Below, piece after piece: positions 50,566 through 58,935 of a DNA stretch of 64,000 nt; position 1 is the stretch's first letter, and each line of letters begins with the position of its first letter. The notes beneath the pieces are model-generated. The model made no database searches. It was not told where the DNA came from and saw only the letters and a program-made list of their open reading frames with translations. The position numbers and the translations under genes are program-made. The stretch comes from Streptomyces sp. BV286 (GTDB taxonomy: Bacteria > Actinomycetota > Actinomycetes > Streptomycetales > Streptomycetaceae), in NCBI RefSeq assembly GCF_019090165.1, contig NZ_JAHRIB010000191.1:1-64000 (forward strand), written 5' to 3'.

Positions 50566-51603
50566 ATGCCCGCTCGCCATCAGGCCGCCCGCTTCGCCAC
50601 CGTCGTCGCGGTCGGCGTCGCCCCGCTCGCCCTGACCGCCCTCGCCGCCGCCCCGGCCGTCGCGCACGGCTCGATGACGGACCCGGTGAGCCGGGTCGCG
50701 GCCTGCTACGCGGAGGGCCCGGAGAGCCCGAAGTCCGCCGCCTGCAAGGCGGCGGTCGCGGCCAGTGGCACGCAGGCCCTCTACGACTGGAACGGGGTCA
50801 ACATCGCGAACGCGGCCGGAAAGTCGAAGGAGATCATCCCCGACGGGAAGCTGTGCAGCGCCGGCAACGACAAGTACAAGGGCCTCGACCTGGCCCGCGC
50901 CGACTGGCCGGCCAGTCGGCTGACCTCGGGCAACCGCACCTTCCGGTACAAGGGGACCGCCCCGCACAAGGGCTCGTTCGAGCTGTACGTCACCAAGGAC
51001 GGCTACGACCCGACGAAGCCGCTGAAGTGGTCGGACCTGGAGTCGAAGCCGTTCGCCAAGGTCACCGACCCGCGGATGGAGAACGGCGACTACGTCTTCG
51101 ACGCCGTCGTCCCGGTCAGGTCGGGCCGTCATCTCGTCTACTCGGTCTGGCAGCGCTCGGACTCCCCCGAGGCCTTCTACACCTGCTCGGACGTCGTCTT
51201 CTCCGAGGGCGGCGCGGGTGCGGAGGCCTCTGCCGCCCCGACCGCGTCGGCGCCGTCCGACGAGGAGATCGCGGACGGCACCGACGAGTCGTCCGTGGAG
51301 CACGGCGGTCACGGCGACGACGACCCGAAGACGCAGGCCACGGCCACGGCGGCCGCGGGCACCACATCGGACTCGGACTCCGGCACGGGCGCCGGCGCCG
51401 GCGCCGAGGAGACGGCAGGGGCCGGTGAAGCGGCGGACGGCTCCGCGAACGGTGCCGGACCCGCCGGAGGTTCGGAGAACCTCGCCGAGACCGGCGGTTC
51501 CGCCTCGACCACGTACATCGCGGTCGGCGGGGCGGCCGCCCTGGCGATCGGCGCCGCGGCGTTGTTCACCTCGGTCCGTCGCCGTGCCGTGCGCGGCCGC
51601 TAG
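50566..51603 (+). CDS. Cell-wall-anchored AA10 lytic polysaccharide monooxygenase
   Basis: The 345-residue protein has a signal peptide cleaved before His34 (AVA-HGSMTDPVSR). That His, with the second His in TAPHKGSFELY, forms the copper histidine brace of AA10 enzymes (chitin/cellulose cleavage with O2 or H2O2). The AA10 domain runs to about residue 215. A Thr/Ala/Gly/Asp-rich linker follows, then LAETG, a hydrophobic helix (TYIAVGGAAALAIGAAALFT) and an RRRAVRGR tail. This is a class E-type sortase signal. No carbohydrate-binding module is seen, so wall attachment replaces it. It stands next to the lipase gene. Confidence 0.92.
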   Translation: MPARHQAARFATVVAVGVAPLALTALAAAPAVAHGSMTDPVSRVAACYAEGPESPKSAACKAAVAASGTQALYDWNGVNIANAAGKSKEIIPDGKLCSAGNDKYKGLDLARADWPASRLTSGNRTFRYKGTAPHKGSFELYVTKDGYDPTKPLKWSDLESKPFAKVTDPRMENGDYVFDAVVPVRSGRHLVYSVWQRSDSPEAFYTCSDVVFSEGGAGAEASAAPTASAPSDEEIADGTDESSVEHGGHGDDDPKTQATATAAAGTTSDSDSGTGAGAGAEETAGAGEAADGSANGAGPAGGSENLAETGGSASTTYIAVGGAAALAIGAAALFTSVRRRAVRGR

Positions 51604-51730
51604 CCACCTTCCCGGCACCTCTTTCACAGAGAGCGCCGTACGGGATTTCGTCGCCCGGGAGCCGTGGGCCCTGCCGACGTCCGCCGCGCGTCTCCCGGCT
51701 CCCGGCTCCCCTCGCGGGGCCAGGGGACCC

Positions 51731-52606
51731 CTAGCCGATCGCCGACAGACAGGTCGTCGGGGTGGCGTGCGCCGGATCCAGGGCGTTCGCCACCTCGTGG
51801 AAGGCGATCCGGTCGATGAGCCCGAGTGCCGCGTGCTCGGAGAGGTCGAGCGCGCACAGGTTCTGGATCAGGACGTTGCGTACGTCCGGACCGTCGAGGA
51901 ACTGCGAACGGTACGGCGTGACGACCTCGTCGTACTTGGTGGCGATGACCGTGTAGCGGACGCCCGGCACGGTGTCGCCGCCGGCGTTGAGCCTGGTCAG
52001 GAAGGCGGAGCCGGCCACCTGGTCGGCGAGGGCCGGAGTGGCCTTGGAGAGCAGGTCGCCCGCGCCGGGGAAGTACGGAAGCAGGTTGGTCAGTCCGTTC
52101 AGGGTGGTGCCGTGGTTGTCGGGGGCGATGCCGACGAGGGCGTTCACCTTGGCGGCTCCGCCGAGGAACTTCAGGTAGTGGCGGGGCATCATGCCGCCCT
52201 GCGAGTGGCCGACGAGGTCCGCCTCGGCGGCTCCGGTCGCGGCGAGCACCTTGTCGACGAAGGTCTTCAGCTGCTCCGCCGACTTGTCGATGGGGCCGAG
52301 ACCGTGGAAGAACGGCACGCCCGGCAGTTGCCCGTAGTCGAGGGCGTAGACGCAGTAGTCGCGGTTCACCAGGTAGGGGGCGAGGCCCAGCCAGTTGTCC
52401 ACGGAGTTGGCGAAGGTGCCGTGGACGAGGACGACGGGGCGCGGGTGGGCGGCGGACGGTGTGCAGGAGTAGTCGTTCCAGCCCCTGCTGGTCGCGGCTT
52501 CGGCCCGGTCGGTGGCGGCTGTGGCGGCTGTGGCGGGGACGATCGCGACCGCGGCGGTCAGCAGCAGTGCGGCCAGGGGTCTGAGCAGGTGCTTCCAGGG
52601 CAGCAT
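51731..52606 (-). CDS. Secreted lipase (alpha/beta hydrolase)
   Basis: The 291-residue protein from ATG 52606 has AAGGAGATCACCCG before it, a signal peptide (PLAALLLTAAVAIVPATAAT), the oxyanion strand VVLVHGTFAN, and the nucleophile elbow GHSQGG with Ser135. A cysteine-containing C-terminal part includes FHEVANALDPAH with a possible catalytic His. The pattern is Streptomyces LipA/EstA-like triacylglycerol lipase. Upstream are a CRP-like palindrome and a two-copy GTTACG motif. Loss of either Asp or His was not checked. Confidence 0.92.
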   Translation of the reverse strand: MLPWKHLLRPLAALLLTAAVAIVPATAATAATDRAEAATSRGWNDYSCTPSAAHPRPVVLVHGTFANSVDNWLGLAPYLVNRDYCVYALDYGQLPGVPFFHGLGPIDKSAEQLKTFVDKVLAATGAAEADLVGHSQGGMMPRHYLKFLGGAAKVNALVGIAPDNHGTTLNGLTNLLPYFPGAGDLLSKATPALADQVAGSAFLTRLNAGGDTVPGVRYTVIATKYDEVVTPYRSQFLDGPDVRNVLIQNLCALDLSEHAALGLIDRIAFHEVANALDPAHATPTTCLSAIG

Positions 52607-52652
52607 CGGGTGATCTCCTTGCGGCTCAAGGGAGTGACGAGGCGTACGCCCT

Positions 52653-52666
52653 GTGATCCGGATCAC
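52653..52666. promoter_or_regulatory. Perfect 14-bp palindrome (CRP-like) upstream of the lipase gene
   Basis: GTGATCCGGATCAC is a perfect palindrome. With its neighbours it reads TGTGATCCGGATCACG, which fits the CRP half-site scheme TGTGA-N6-TCACA at 9 of 10 fixed positions. It lies 47-60 bp before the lipase ATG. Confidence 0.6.
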
Positions 52667-52686
52667 GAGGATGCTGTTCTTTTTTC

Positions 52687-52733
52687 AAGTTACGAGTGAG
52701 TAGTAAAAGTGTGAAGTTACGCGTCAGTAAAAA
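52687..52733. repeat. Two copies of an AAGTTACG(A/C)GT motif, lipase upstream region
   Basis: AAGTTACGAGTGAGTAGTAA (52687-52706) and AAGTTACGCGTCAGTAAAAA (52714-52733) are 27 bp apart. The second has TTAC/GTAA half-sites in inverted order, reminiscent of TetR-type fatty-acid regulator sites. The stretch is unusually AT-rich for this genome. Confidence 0.45.
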
Positions 52734-52776
52734 CTTCCAGTGATAACCGGGAGTGCTGACACGTGCCGTTGAACCG

Positions 52777-53223
52777 TCACCAGGCGGGCCTGATGGGACC
52801 GTAGGGCGCAATGCGCAGCAAAAGGTCACGCAACGCCCGGACTTCACCCTCGCCAAGCAGTTCGACCCAGGGCCGTACCGCCTCGGCGGCCGCCTCCTCC
52901 GCCGCCCGCGTGCACTCCCGGCCCCGCTCGGTCAGTACGACGAGCCGGGCCCGTGCGTCGTCGGGGTGCGGTCGCCGCTCCGCGTACCCCTTGCGGACCA
53001 CCTCGTCGACAAGTTGACTCGCTGCCTGCTTGGTCACGCCCAGGTGGGCGGCCAGTTCGGTGGCCGTCGCTCCGCCGGACGCGATCCGGGCGAAGGCGAA
53101 CCCGTGCGCGGGCCGCAGCCCCTCGAATCCACGGGCGACGACGCCGTCATGGATGCGCTGCGTGAGCTCACCGGCGGTGGCGAGCAGGGCGGCGGACAGG
53201 GCCATGGCCTCGGAGTTCTGCAC
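52777..53223 (-). CDS. MarR family regulator
   Basis: The 148-residue regulator has a winged helix (GATATELAAHLGVTKQAASQ, LVDEVVRKGYAERRPHPDDA, ARLVVLTERG) flanked by dimerisation helices, the standard MarR layout. It is divergent from a cupin gene with two matching 17-bp operators between (53252-53297), so it probably represses both. Its inducer is unknown. Confidence 0.93.
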   Translation of the reverse strand: MQNSEAMALSAALLATAGELTQRIHDGVVARGFEGLRPAHGFAFARIASGGATATELAAHLGVTKQAASQLVDEVVRKGYAERRPHPDDARARLVVLTERGRECTRAAEEAAAEAVRPWVELLGEGEVRALRDLLLRIAPYGPIRPAW

Positions 53224-53251
53224 GCATGCATTGAAACACCCTTGACGGATC

Positions 53252-53268
53252 GGTCAAGTTGCTTGACC
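53252..53268. promoter_or_regulatory. MarR operator 1 (perfect palindrome)
   Basis: GGTCAAG-TTG-CTTGACC has perfect 7-bp inverted arms, 28 bp upstream of the MarR ATG. Confidence 0.8.
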
Positions 53269-53280
53269 ATCGATACATAT

Positions 53281-53297
53281 AGACAAGCAACTTGACC
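53281..53297. promoter_or_regulatory. MarR operator 2 (inverted, degenerate copy)
   Basis: On the - strand it reads GGTCAAGTTGCTTGTCT, agreeing with operator 1 at 14 of 17 positions. It lies 18 bp before the cupin start codon. The two sites face each other with 12 bp between them, so a bound regulator would cover both promoters. Confidence 0.7.
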
Positions 53298-53315
53298 AAT
53301 TGCCGGGAGGCAGCC

Positions 53316-53690
53316 GTGCCCGTCGTCCGCTCGTCCGAAGCCGTGGTCCACGAGATCCACGGAGCCCGTTTCGTCTCGTACGCCACTCCCCTCAGCGGGA
53401 GCAAGGAACTGTGCGCCTGGCGGGGCGAGATCCCCGCCGGCACCAAGGCGCCCGCGCACACCGTCAACCGGGAGGAGATCTTCCATCTCCTCTCCGGGGA
53501 ACTGCTGATGACGCTCGACGGCCGCACCGAGCGGATCTCCGCGGGCGACACCGTGATCGTCAACCCCGGCGCGACCCTCACCGTGGAGAACCCGACGCAG
53601 GAGACAGCGGTCTCCTGGGTCACCACGTCGATCGGCCTCCAGGCGGAACTGGCCGACGGCACCGTCATCACCCCGCCGTGGGCCAACTGA
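53316..53690 (+). CDS. Small cupin-domain protein
   Basis: The 124-residue protein from GTG 53316 (GGGAGG upstream) has a single cupin barrel: AWRGEIPAGTKAPAHTVNRE, EIFHLLSGELLMTLDGRTER and GDTVIVNPGATLTVENPTQE. One His (in PAHTVNREE) and a Glu are candidate metal ligands. Function is unknown; many such cupins are small-molecule binding or redox enzymes. It is controlled by the divergent MarR protein. Confidence 0.88.
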   Translation: MPVVRSSEAVVHEIHGARFVSYATPLSGSKELCAWRGEIPAGTKAPAHTVNREEIFHLLSGELLMTLDGRTERISAGDTVIVNPGATLTVENPTQETAVSWVTTSIGLQAELADGTVITPPWAN

Positions 53691-54117
53691 CCTGAAGCGG
53701 GGCGCACCACAGGGGTCCGGGGAGCGGAACGGTCACGCCGCCGGCGCACCCCGTAGCACCGGCCGAGCGGGCGATCTTCCTGTTCGCAGTCCGACAGGCA
53801 CCGCCGCTCAACTCCGGCACACCGCTGATCGGTTTGAGCAACGCGTTCTCGTCGTCGACCACAGCTGCGCCAGCTCCCGCGTGCCGCGGACTCAGTCCCC
53901 GCTACGAGCGCCGGCCCGCAACCACCTGGCATTTCTCGGACTTGCCGCCGCCCTCTGCTGCGACAAGCGCCTCGTCCGACTCACCACGTGGAACACGATC
54001 TCAGGCATCCGCGGGAGCACGGTCCGCGGGCACCACAGCGGCGACGCTCTAATGCCGGCCTCAGGTTGTTCGGAGACAATGAGCGGAAAAACATCGACTG
54101 GAGGGGGGCGGGCCGGC
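53691..54117. other. Intergenic region before the two-component genes
   Basis: These 427 bp contain no intact gene, only the degraded transposase stretch at 53840-53988. The promoter of the response regulator gene should lie near 54010-54100; AATGAGCGG and GGAGGGGGGCGGG are visible just upstream of the start. Confidence 0.6.
53840..53988 (+). pseudogene. Remnant of an IS transposase C-terminus (frameshifted)
   Basis: One frame reads SPRYERRPA (about 53894-53920) and another NHLAFLGLAAALCCDKRLVR followed by LTT (53920-53988). Put together across a frameshift they resemble the C-terminal end of an IS5-type DDE transposase (YERRP..HLAFLGLAAAL..KRLV). No start, no stop at the usual place and no terminal repeats are seen. 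The identification is by remembered pattern. Confidence 0.45.
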
Positions 54118-54810
54118 GTGCGGATCATGATCGCGGATGATGACGTGTCCATCCGTGAGTCGCTGGAGCGGGTGCTCCAGGTCGAGGGTTACGACACCAG
54201 CACCGTCGCCAACGGTTTCGCCGTGCTCGACGGGGTCGGTGGGGCCGGCGGTGACACGCTGGATCTGCTGCTCCTCGACGTGATGATGCCCCGTCTCGGC
54301 GGATTGGAGACCTGCCGGCGGTTGCGGGCCGCGGGTCGGGATCTGCCGGTGCTGATGCTGACCGCCCGCGACCAGGTCTCCGACCGGGTCGCGGGGCTGG
54401 ACGCGGGCGCCGACGACTACCTGCCCAAGCCGTTCGCCACCGAGGAGCTACTGGCCCGGGTGCGGGCCCTGCTGCGCCGGCACACGCCGACCGACGAGGA
54501 GTCGCAGATCCTGTCGTTCGCCGACGTCCGGCTCGATCCCGACAGGTTCGAGGCGTGGCGGGGCGGGCGGTCGCTGCACCTGACCCGGACCGAGTTCTCC
54601 CTCCTGCAGGTCCTCATGGGCAACGCGACCCGGGTCGTGACCCGTGACGCGCTGTTCGAGGCGATCTGGGGCTTCGGCATGAGCTCCACCGCCAACAACC
54701 TCCAGGTGTACGTGAGTTACCTGCGCCGCAAGATGGAGGCCGAGGGGGAGCCGCGATTGATCTACACGCTGCGCGGCCTGGGATACACGTTGCGGGAGAC
54801 TCCTCCGTGA
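54118..54810 (+). CDS. OmpR/MprA-type response regulator
   Basis: The 230-residue regulator has a receiver domain (MIADDDVSIRESLERVLQVE, phospho-acceptor Asp54 in LLLLDVMMP, switch MLTAR, Lys in LPKPF) and an OmpR-type winged helix (LHLTRTEFSLLQVLMGNATR, YVSYLRRKM, YTLRGLGYTLRE). GTG 54118 follows GGAGGGGGG, and an ATG at 54127 is an alternative. Its stop overlaps the sensor kinase start (GTGA at 54807-54810), so they are coupled. The convergent MMPL gene is a likely target. Confidence 0.94.
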   Translation: MRIMIADDDVSIRESLERVLQVEGYDTSTVANGFAVLDGVGGAGGDTLDLLLLDVMMPRLGGLETCRRLRAAGRDLPVLMLTARDQVSDRVAGLDAGADDYLPKPFATEELLARVRALLRRHTPTDEESQILSFADVRLDPDRFEAWRGGRSLHLTRTEFSLLQVLMGNATRVVTRDALFEAIWGFGMSSTANNLQVYVSYLRRKMEAEGEPRLIYTLRGLGYTLRETPP

Positions 54811-56258
54811 GCAGACGCGCAGGCCGGGAACCGCGCCGGCTGACCCGATGGTGGCGCCGGCGATCCCTGCGGACCAGGCTGACGGTGATCGCGGCGACTG
54901 CCATCGTGGTCAGCGTGTTCGTGGCCTTCCAGGTGGCCAGCGAGCTGATGGGCTGGGAGCTGCAGAAGACCGCCGAGAGTCAGCTGCGCGCCGACTCCCG
55001 TGTCCTGGCGACGAACGCGGAGCGCGCCGGTCTGGCGCAGGTCCAGCTACCGCCGTATCCCGGATCCGGTCGGCTGGTGCGGGTCATCCTGCCCGACGGC
55101 TCGGTCCGGACGCCGGCCGGCCAACCCGCCCTGCCCCCGGTCAGCGAGGACGCCGGGCGCGTGGCGCAGGGCGCGTCGGCCGACCTGATGGAGTCGAACG
55201 ACAGCGACGAGGACGGCTACGTCATCCACACGCTGCGGGCGGGCGACGGCGCGGTCCAGGTGGCCCAGCTCGCCGACGACAGCCCGATCAACAGGTTCGG
55301 GTTCGGCATGCTGCTGATCGGGCTGTTCTGCGTGGTCGGGGGCGCCCTTGTCGGGCGGACCGTGGCGCGGACCGGACTGGCACCGATCGACCGGCTGACC
55401 GCCGCCGCGGTACGTGTCGCGCACACCCGGGATCTCGACGCCGACATCCCGGACGAGGGCGGTGGTGAGATCCGGCGGCTGATCCAGTCGATCAACGACA
55501 TGCTGGCCGCGCTCCGGGACTCCCGGCGGGCCCAGCGGCTGCTCGCCGAGGACGCCGCCCACGAGCTCAAGACCCCGCTCACCAGCGTGCGCCTCAACGT
55601 CGAGCTGCTGATCCGGCTCGATCGGCGCGGCACCCTGGACAGCGCGCTGCCGGCGGAGAGCCGGACCCGGCTGCTCAACGATCTCGGCGCCCAGGTGGCC
55701 GAGTTGAGCACCCTTGCCGCCGAGCTGACCGACCTGGCGCGCGGTGACGTCAGCGACGAGAGCACCGAGCTGCTCGACCTCGCCGACGTGGTGGAGGCCG
55801 CCGCGATCCGGGCGCGTTCCCGCATGCCCGACATCGAGGTCGCGCTCGACGTGACCTCGATATGGGTGAGCGGGCGTCCCGCTGCGCTCCAGCGGGCGGT
55901 GCTCAACCTCATCGACAACGCCGGCAAGTGGTCCCCCGCGGACCAGCCGGTCCAGGTCCGGCTCCGTGCCGAGGGCGCGTCGGCGGTGCTCGAGGTCGAC
56001 GACGGCGGGCCGGGCATCGATGCCGCCGACGTACCGCGGGTGTTCGACCGGTTCTACCGTGCCGACAGCGCCCGGGCGTTGCCGGGATCCGGTCTGGGGC
56101 TGTCGATCGTGCAGCGGGTCGTCGACGCCCACAGCGGCCGGGCCACCGTCGCCCGCTCCGCACGCGGTGGCGCGCTGCTTCGGGTCGACCTTCCGGCCGC
56201 GGCCCCGCCCGCCTCGATCGCGCGGCTCACCGCCGGGGAGGACACCGCGGTGCGCTGA
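54807..56258 (+). CDS. Sensor histidine kinase
   Basis: The 483-residue kinase has a first membrane helix (LTVIAATAIVVSVFVAFQVA), a roughly 125-residue extracytoplasmic sensor, a second helix (GFGMLLIGLFCVVGGALVGR) and a HAMP region (IDRLTAAAVRVAHTRDLDAD). HisKA follows with phospho-His252 (DAAHELKTPLTSVRLNVELL), then the ATP-binding domain (N-box LIDNAGKWS, G1 DDGGPGID, G2 GSGLGLSIV). It is the MprB/BaeS type. Its 3' end lies in a 97-bp tandem duplication. Confidence 0.94.
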   Translation: MSRRAGREPRRLTRWWRRRSLRTRLTVIAATAIVVSVFVAFQVASELMGWELQKTAESQLRADSRVLATNAERAGLAQVQLPPYPGSGRLVRVILPDGSVRTPAGQPALPPVSEDAGRVAQGASADLMESNDSDEDGYVIHTLRAGDGAVQVAQLADDSPINRFGFGMLLIGLFCVVGGALVGRTVARTGLAPIDRLTAAAVRVAHTRDLDADIPDEGGGEIRRLIQSINDMLAALRDSRRAQRLLAEDAAHELKTPLTSVRLNVELLIRLDRRGTLDSALPAESRTRLLNDLGAQVAELSTLAAELTDLARGDVSDESTELLDLADVVEAAAIRARSRMPDIEVALDVTSIWVSGRPAALQRAVLNLIDNAGKWSPADQPVQVRLRAEGASAVLEVDDGGPGIDAADVPRVFDRFYRADSARALPGSGLGLSIVQRVVDAHSGRATVARSARGGALLRVDLPAAAPPASIARLTAGEDTAVR

Positions 56259-56408
56259 CCCCGGCCCCGGCGGCGCGGCACAGGAGCAAAGGACGGCGGC
56301 CCTCGGGCATGGCCCCGCGCGACTCACCGCGGGGGAGGACACCGCGGTGCGCCGACCCCAGCTTCGGCCGCACCGCGCAGGACCAAAAGACGACGGCCGT
56401 CGGGCCCG
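56226..56408. repeat. 97-bp imperfect tandem duplication across the kinase stop codon
   Basis: Unit 1 (56226-56311) and unit 2 (56323-56408) share CTCACCGC(C/G)GGGGAGG, GACACCGCGGTGCGC and AGGA(G/C)CAAA(G/A)GACG at a constant 97-bp offset. In unit 2 the kinase stop TGA has become CGA, so the copy encodes RLTAGEDTAVR again without termination. It is a decayed duplicate of the gene's 3' end. Confidence 0.75.
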
Positions 56409-56410
56409 TG

Positions 56411-56444
56411 AAAAAACCGGGACGGGCCTGGGGCCCCGTCCCGG
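56411..56444 (-). terminator. Intrinsic terminator of the MMPL gene
   Basis: On the - strand a 10-bp perfect hairpin (arms 56435-56444 and 56417-56426, 8-nt loop) starts 22 bp after the MMPL stop. It is followed at once by TTTTTT (56416-56411). A true stem-loop plus U-run is uncommon in such a GC-rich genome. Confidence 0.8.
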
Positions 56445-56465
56445 ATCTCTTCCGTGCCGCCGCGC

Positions 56466-58616
56466 TCACCGTTGCAGGGCGGGCTCCTCGTCGTTGGCGA
56501 ACGGCTGTTGACCGTCCGGCAGCTCCACCGCTGGATGGGACAGCCGGCTCGGCCACCACATCCGCCGGTCGATCAGCAAGGTGAGGGCGGGCACCAGGAC
56601 CGACCGCACCAGCAGGGCGTCGAGCAGCACGCCGAAGGCGACCAGGAACCCGACCTCGATCAGCATCACCAGCGGAAGTGTGGCGAGGACCGCGAAGGTG
56701 GCCGCCAGGACCAGGCCTGCCGAGGTGATGACGCCACCGGTGGCCGAGAGGGCCTTGAGCATGCCCTCTCTGGTGCCGAGACGCACGGTCTCCTCCCGGG
56801 CCCGGCTGGCCAGGAAGATGTTGTAGTCGACGCCGAGCGCCACCAGGAACAGGAATGCCAGCAGCGGCACCGAATAGTCGATGCCCTTGAACCCGAGGAT
56901 CGTGTCGAAGACGAACACGCTGCCGCCGTAGGCCGCGGCGAACGAGACGATCACGGTGGCCATCAGGACCAGCGGGGCCAGGATCGCGCGCAGCAGCAGC
57001 CCGAGGACGATCAGCACCACGATGAGCACCAGCGGGATCACCAGCTTCTCGTCGCGCTTGGTGGTCACCTCGGTGTCCAGGTTCTCCGCACTCGGCCCGC
57101 CGACGATCGCCTCCGCCCCGCTCACCGCGTGCACGGCGGTGCGCACCCGCAGAATCGTGTCGTACTCCGCGGCGGTGTCCGGCGCGTCCTTCGGGAACAC
57201 GGAGATGTTGGCCCAGCCACGGCTGGTCTGCTCCGGGACGGCCAGGGCCACACCGCGCGTGTCCTTGACGATGTCGAGCACCCGCTCCTGGTGCGCCGGC
57301 CGCGTGAAGACCGTCATCGGCTGGCCGCCGAGCTCCGGGAAGTGCTGGCGGAGAACGGTGAAGCCGGTGACGGACTCCGGCGCGGACAGGAACTGGTCCT
57401 GCTCCCGCAGGGCGCCGGTGTTGCCCGCCAGCCCGAGGGCGAGCACGCCGAGGACTCCGAGCGAGCCGAGCGTCGCCACCCACCGGCGGCGGCTGATGGC
57501 GGTGCCGAGCCGTCCCCACAGCCCCGGCTTCTCCTCCACGGCCGTGCTGAACCGCGGGATGGCCGGCCAGAAGATCCGCCTGCCGAGCACCACGAGGACC
57601 GCCGGGAACAGCGTGAGCATGGCCACCAGCGCACACAGGATGCCGGCCGCGCCGATCGGGCCCAGCCCGCTGGTGCTGTTCAGGTCCGCGACGAGCAGGC
57701 AGAGCAGGCCGGCGACCACGGTGGCCGCGGACGCGACGATGGCCGGCGCCGCGCCGCGCAGCGCGTGGACCATCGCGACCCGGACGTTCTCATGGTGGTG
57801 CAGTGCCTCCCGATATCGAGCGATGAGCAACAGCGCGTAGTCCGTGCCGACACCGAACACCAGGATCGTCAGCAGCGCCGAGTTCTGGTCGTTGACCACG
57901 ATGCCGAAGCCCTTGACGAGCAGGTAGACGGTCCCCATCGAGGTCAGTGCGGCCGCGCCGACGGCCACCAGGGGGATGATCCACAACACCGGGCTGCGGT
58001 AGGTGAGGATGAGCAGGAGCGTGACGACGACGATGGTGGTGAGGAGGACCTGTACGTCGATGCCGTCGAAGACGGCATCCATGTCGCCGTCGATCGCGCC
58101 CGGGCCGGTCACGTCGAGTTCCAGGCCGGAGGGGCGGTCCTTCGCGGCGTCACGCAACGGGCCGACGAGGTCCTCCGGTGCGCCGTGGGCCGTGCTCACC
58201 TCGAGCGTGAACATCATCGCCCTGCCGTTGGTGGAAGGGCTCGTCGGTGAGCCCTCGTCGTCCTCGCCGACCGCCGCCGTCGCCTTCGGCGGGTACCGCT
58301 TGGCAAGGGTGTCGTAGTGGCGCTCGACCGTCGTCCGGTCGGCGTCGGTCATGCCGCCGGCGCGGTGGTACACGAAGACGAACGCGTTGTCGTCACCGCC
58401 GGGGAGACTGTCGTCCAGCACCGCCACCTTGGTGGACTCGGCACTGGCCGGCAGGGTGTCCACGGCGCTGTCGGTGGTGACCGAGCTCAACTTTCCGCTC
58501 AGCGGCACCATGGCCGCCGCCAGCACCAGCCACAGACCAATCACCAACCATGGCACCCACCGGCCTGCCAACCGACCGGCCGGCGCTTCCCCGGACGGCG
58601 CTGCGTTGACTGCCAT
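56466..58616 (-). CDS. MMPL family transporter
   Basis: The 716-residue RND-superfamily exporter starts at ATG 58616, preceded by GGAGG. It has 11-12 membrane helices in two halves. After a first helix (WVPWLVIGLWLVLAAAMVPL) comes a large periplasmic-type loop, then GVGTDYALLLIARYREALHH in the first half and ALGVDYNIFLASRAREETVR in the second, the conserved GxDYxxxL motifs. MMPL proteins export lipids or drugs using protons. It is convergent with the two-component genes that probably regulate it. Confidence 0.94.
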   Translation of the reverse strand: MAVNAAPSGEAPAGRLAGRWVPWLVIGLWLVLAAAMVPLSGKLSSVTTDSAVDTLPASAESTKVAVLDDSLPGGDDNAFVFVYHRAGGMTDADRTTVERHYDTLAKRYPPKATAAVGEDDEGSPTSPSTNGRAMMFTLEVSTAHGAPEDLVGPLRDAAKDRPSGLELDVTGPGAIDGDMDAVFDGIDVQVLLTTIVVVTLLLILTYRSPVLWIIPLVAVGAAALTSMGTVYLLVKGFGIVVNDQNSALLTILVFGVGTDYALLLIARYREALHHHENVRVAMVHALRGAAPAIVASAATVVAGLLCLLVADLNSTSGLGPIGAAGILCALVAMLTLFPAVLVVLGRRIFWPAIPRFSTAVEEKPGLWGRLGTAISRRRWVATLGSLGVLGVLALGLAGNTGALREQDQFLSAPESVTGFTVLRQHFPELGGQPMTVFTRPAHQERVLDIVKDTRGVALAVPEQTSRGWANISVFPKDAPDTAAEYDTILRVRTAVHAVSGAEAIVGGPSAENLDTEVTTKRDEKLVIPLVLIVVLIVLGLLLRAILAPLVLMATVIVSFAAAYGGSVFVFDTILGFKGIDYSVPLLAFLFLVALGVDYNIFLASRAREETVRLGTREGMLKALSATGGVITSAGLVLAATFAVLATLPLVMLIEVGFLVAFGVLLDALLVRSVLVPALTLLIDRRMWWPSRLSHPAVELPDGQQPFANDEEPALQR

Positions 58617-58935
58617 CACTAGCCTCCTACATACGGGTTGCATCGCTTGTCTGGATGCCGAATTCCTAGCGAGCGAACCTGAGACGACTGTTAATACGGT
58701 GCTCAGACCGGTTGGCCGAACCATGTGGTGGCGGTCGCGTCGGTGTCGGCGGTGGCGCGAGCACCAGCGACGACGCGTGCAACGTGGACGAGTCGCCCGA
58801 ATCCGGTGGGCAGGGCGGCAGCGGCAGCTCGGCTGTTCCCGGCCTCGGCGGCCTCAGCGAGCTGGGCGGCATCGGCGGTACCTCCGCCGGACCACCGTGC
58901 ACCGCGCGAAACACCGGACAGCGGAGGGAGTCGCC
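58617..58935. other. Region between the MMPL and imuB-like genes
   Basis: These 319 bp hold the MMPL promoter (58617-58702; AT-richer, with GACTGTTAATAC at about 58685-58696) and a questionable open frame on the - strand. No other feature is seen. Confidence 0.5.
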
